From the NCBI GenBank assembly GCA_035995185.1, contig DASYKT010000005.1, positions 1 through 64,000 on the forward strand: a stretch of DNA of 64,000 nucleotides. Reading direction: 5' to 3'. Shown one piece after another: positions 62,452 to 64,000 of the stretch; position 1 is the first letter of the stretch; each line of letters starts with the position of its first letter. The DNA comes from DASYKT01 sp035995185 (GTDB lineage: Bacteria > Acidobacteriota > Blastocatellia > Pyrinomonadales > Pyrinomonadaceae). Under the pieces are notes generated by a model. It was not told the DNA's origin, made no database searches, and saw only the letters and a list, made by a program, of their open reading frames with translations. The translations under genes were made by a program, and so were the position numbers.

Positions 62452-64000
62452 ATGAAAATTCAACGAGAAAAATTAGAAATAGCTTTTTCTGAATTTGCAA
62501 CGAAATCAGGTGGAATTGTTATCGGTTCCCCCGGTGTTGGTAAGACCTATCTTCTTAAGAATTTCTCAGACAAAGCGGAAGTTAAATTCAGCATTATTCC
62601 TTTATATCTTCCGATTGACAAGCTTGGAGTAGAAAATGATGCGCAATTAAGAGCGGCTCTTAACATTGAAGAAAATTTTATCGATTATCTTAAGAAGCAC
62701 GACTCCAAGAATCCGTCAAAAAAAATCTTAATTATTGATGCCTTTGATGCCGCTCGCTCAGAAGTGTCTAAAAGATATTTTCTTAATCTAATTAAGCAAG
62801 TCTTAAAGAATCTTCAAGAAACATGGAATGTGGTGGTGAGCGTCCGTACTTATGATGCCACGAAATCGCAAGAGCTTCAGGATATCTTTCCTCGCGACTA
62901 TAGTAATACTCCATCGCAAGAATTCCAGACATTCGCGATTTCTTGTCAGCATTTTGTTATTCCACCTTTAAATGATGATGAAAGACAACAAGCCGTAAAT
63001 TCTATTCTCCATCTTCCACGGCTCTTTGAAAGCGGTTCGATCGACTTTAAGGAATTATTAAGAATCCCATTTCACCTTTGGCTAGCTGAAACGATACTTC
63101 GCATAAATCCGAATTTGGAAGAATTAAGTAGCGTAAACTCAGAGATTCAACTTCTGGGGTATTTTTGGAAATATCGAATTAAGAACGATATATCTGCCGA
63201 AGATCTACTCGGCTCACTTTCAAAAATCACCAGAGCAATGGTTACTGCAAAATCTTTATCTATACGAAAAGATGAAATCTATGAAATTGGCATTCAACAA
63301 ATTTGGGACGCTTTGATGGCTTCGGAGGTTATTGTATATACCTCTACCGATGAACAACGCATAACTTTTCGCCATAATATTCTCTTTGATTATGCTGTTA
63401 GTATACTTTTGATTGAAGATAATCTCCAAGAATTTGTTAATTTCATAAATTCCGATCCATCTAGACCATTATTCCTGCGACCTAGTCTTAATTACTATTT
63501 CACCAGATTGTGGTACGCAAATCCAGAATTATTTTGGACGATTTTCTGGGGGGTACTACCAAATGACAGCCTTCATGTCCGCTTGTTTGCGAGATTATTA
63601 CCACCAACAGTAATAGTTAATGAAGCGCGACAAATTTCAGAATTACAACCCTTGGTTGAAGCGCTAACTTCTGGAGAAGATTTAGCAAAGGAAGCTGTAT
63701 TACGGGTTCTTCAAGCATATAGAATGATCCGCCCTATGGATGCACGAGCCGGAATTTGGTTTCTATTTTTATTAGCGATCTCTCAACACCTTAGCCACAA
63801 ATTTGCCTGGGATCTGGCAATCCTCACGAATGAATTCATTGATATAGTCCAGTCTTACAAAAATAGTGACGCATTAAATATCTGTGGCGAGATTGCGCGG
63901 AGATTGTTAAATTGGATTTGGTTAAATCGACTCGAAGGAGACAAAGCCTGGTTCGATAATCTTGGATATGTATGGGCGATACCCATGGTCGCTAAAACTT
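62452..64000 (+). CDS. P-loop (STAND/AAA-like) NTPase, incomplete at window end, over 516 aa
   Basis: ATG 62452 opens a frame that stays open to the last base. Walker A is IGSPGVGKTYLL (about residues 25-36) and Walker B is KKILIIDAFDAARSE, an Asp-rich form followed by a sensor-like VVVSVRTYDA. A winged-helix-like region (IRKDEIYEIGIQQIWDALMA, then ITFRHNILFDYAVSILL) and helical repeats follow, as in STAND regulators. The C-terminal part is outside the window. It is the partner of the SIR2 protein just upstream. I cannot name the subfamily. Confidence 0.75.
   Translation, partial: MKIQREKLEIAFSEFATKSGGIVIGSPGVGKTYLLKNFSDKAEVKFSIIPLYLPIDKLGVENDAQLRAALNIEENFIDYLKKHDSKNPSKKILIIDAFDAARSEVSKRYFLNLIKQVLKNLQETWNVVVSVRTYDATKSQELQDIFPRDYSNTPSQEFQTFAISCQHFVIPPLNDDERQQAVNSILHLPRLFESGSIDFKELLRIPFHLWLAETILRINPNLEELSSVNSEIQLLGYFWKYRIKNDISAEDLLGSLSKITRAMVTAKSLSIRKDEIYEIGIQQIWDALMASEVIVYTSTDEQRITFRHNILFDYAVSILLIEDNLQEFVNFINSDPSRPLFLRPSLNYYFTRLWYANPELFWTIFWGVLPNDSLHVRLFARLLPPTVIVNEARQISELQPLVEALTSGEDLAKEAVLRVLQAYRMIRPMDARAGIWFLFLLAISQHLSHKFAWDLAILTNEFIDIVQSYKNSDALNICGEIARRLLNWIWLNRLEGDKAWFDNLGYVWAIPMVAKT

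Overview
The window looks like a chromosomal segment of an Acidobacteriota bacterium, probably of the Blastocatellia/Pyrinomonadaceae type. This is an inference from gene style: ECF sigma factors paired with Ser/Thr kinases carrying C-terminal PD40 propellers, giant secreted RHS and YVTN propeller proteins, and a secreted cohesin-like protein. No rRNA or complete tRNA is present, so the taxonomy is not proven.

Layout. (1) 0-18.9 kb, host-like and moderately GC-rich: the end of an IS3-type insertion sequence, a cohesin-like secreted protein, a TPR-S41 protein, an ECF sigma/ZAS anti-sigma pair, a 1932-residue RHS protein ending in a phospholipase-A2-like toxin domain, a sigma/kinase pair, and three exported or small proteins, each preceded by a copy of the same ~48-bp promoter-like element. 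(2) 18.9-55.6 kb: an island whose two edges carry the same 29-bp 3' end of a tRNA (tRNA-Phe at the right edge). A decayed tyrosine integrase tail lies just inside the right edge and a second tail sits at 28.6 kb, so the island appears composite. It holds a membrane anti-sigma/TPR/CHAT caspase-like protein with its sigma factor, a 1581-residue patatin phospholipase with a C-terminal membrane domain, a six-gene operon (histidine kinase, receiver protein, metallo-beta-lactamase-fold hydrolase, phospholipase-D-like enzyme, glycyl radical enzyme, DyP peroxidase-HAD fusion), a 42.5-48.1 kb stretch of decaying genes, a carbamoyltransferase, a PD-(D/E)XK nuclease-STAND NTPase and a Xer-type recombinase. 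(3) 55.6-64 kb: more defence-type genes, namely a 1279-residue SIR2 protein, a lipoprotein, and a short SIR2 protein followed 1 base later by a P-loop NTPase that runs off the window.

How the genes work together. The region reads as a defence-like accessory island with several kinds of effector chemistry (caspase-like protease, lipases, nuclease, NAD-directed SIR2). Established systems that resemble parts of it are TPR-CHAT proteases linked to sigma factors, nuclease-STAND (Avs-like) proteins and defence-associated sirtuins. The best candidate for an undescribed system is the operon at 29.0-41.7 kb: a two-component sensor placed upstream of two hydrolases, an oxygen-sensitive radical enzyme and a peroxidase-phosphatase fusion. 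I know of no named system with that composition. The second candidate is the sigma plus membrane-bound anti-sigma/CHAT module at 19-23 kb. All function assignments come from motifs read by eye; no database search was run.
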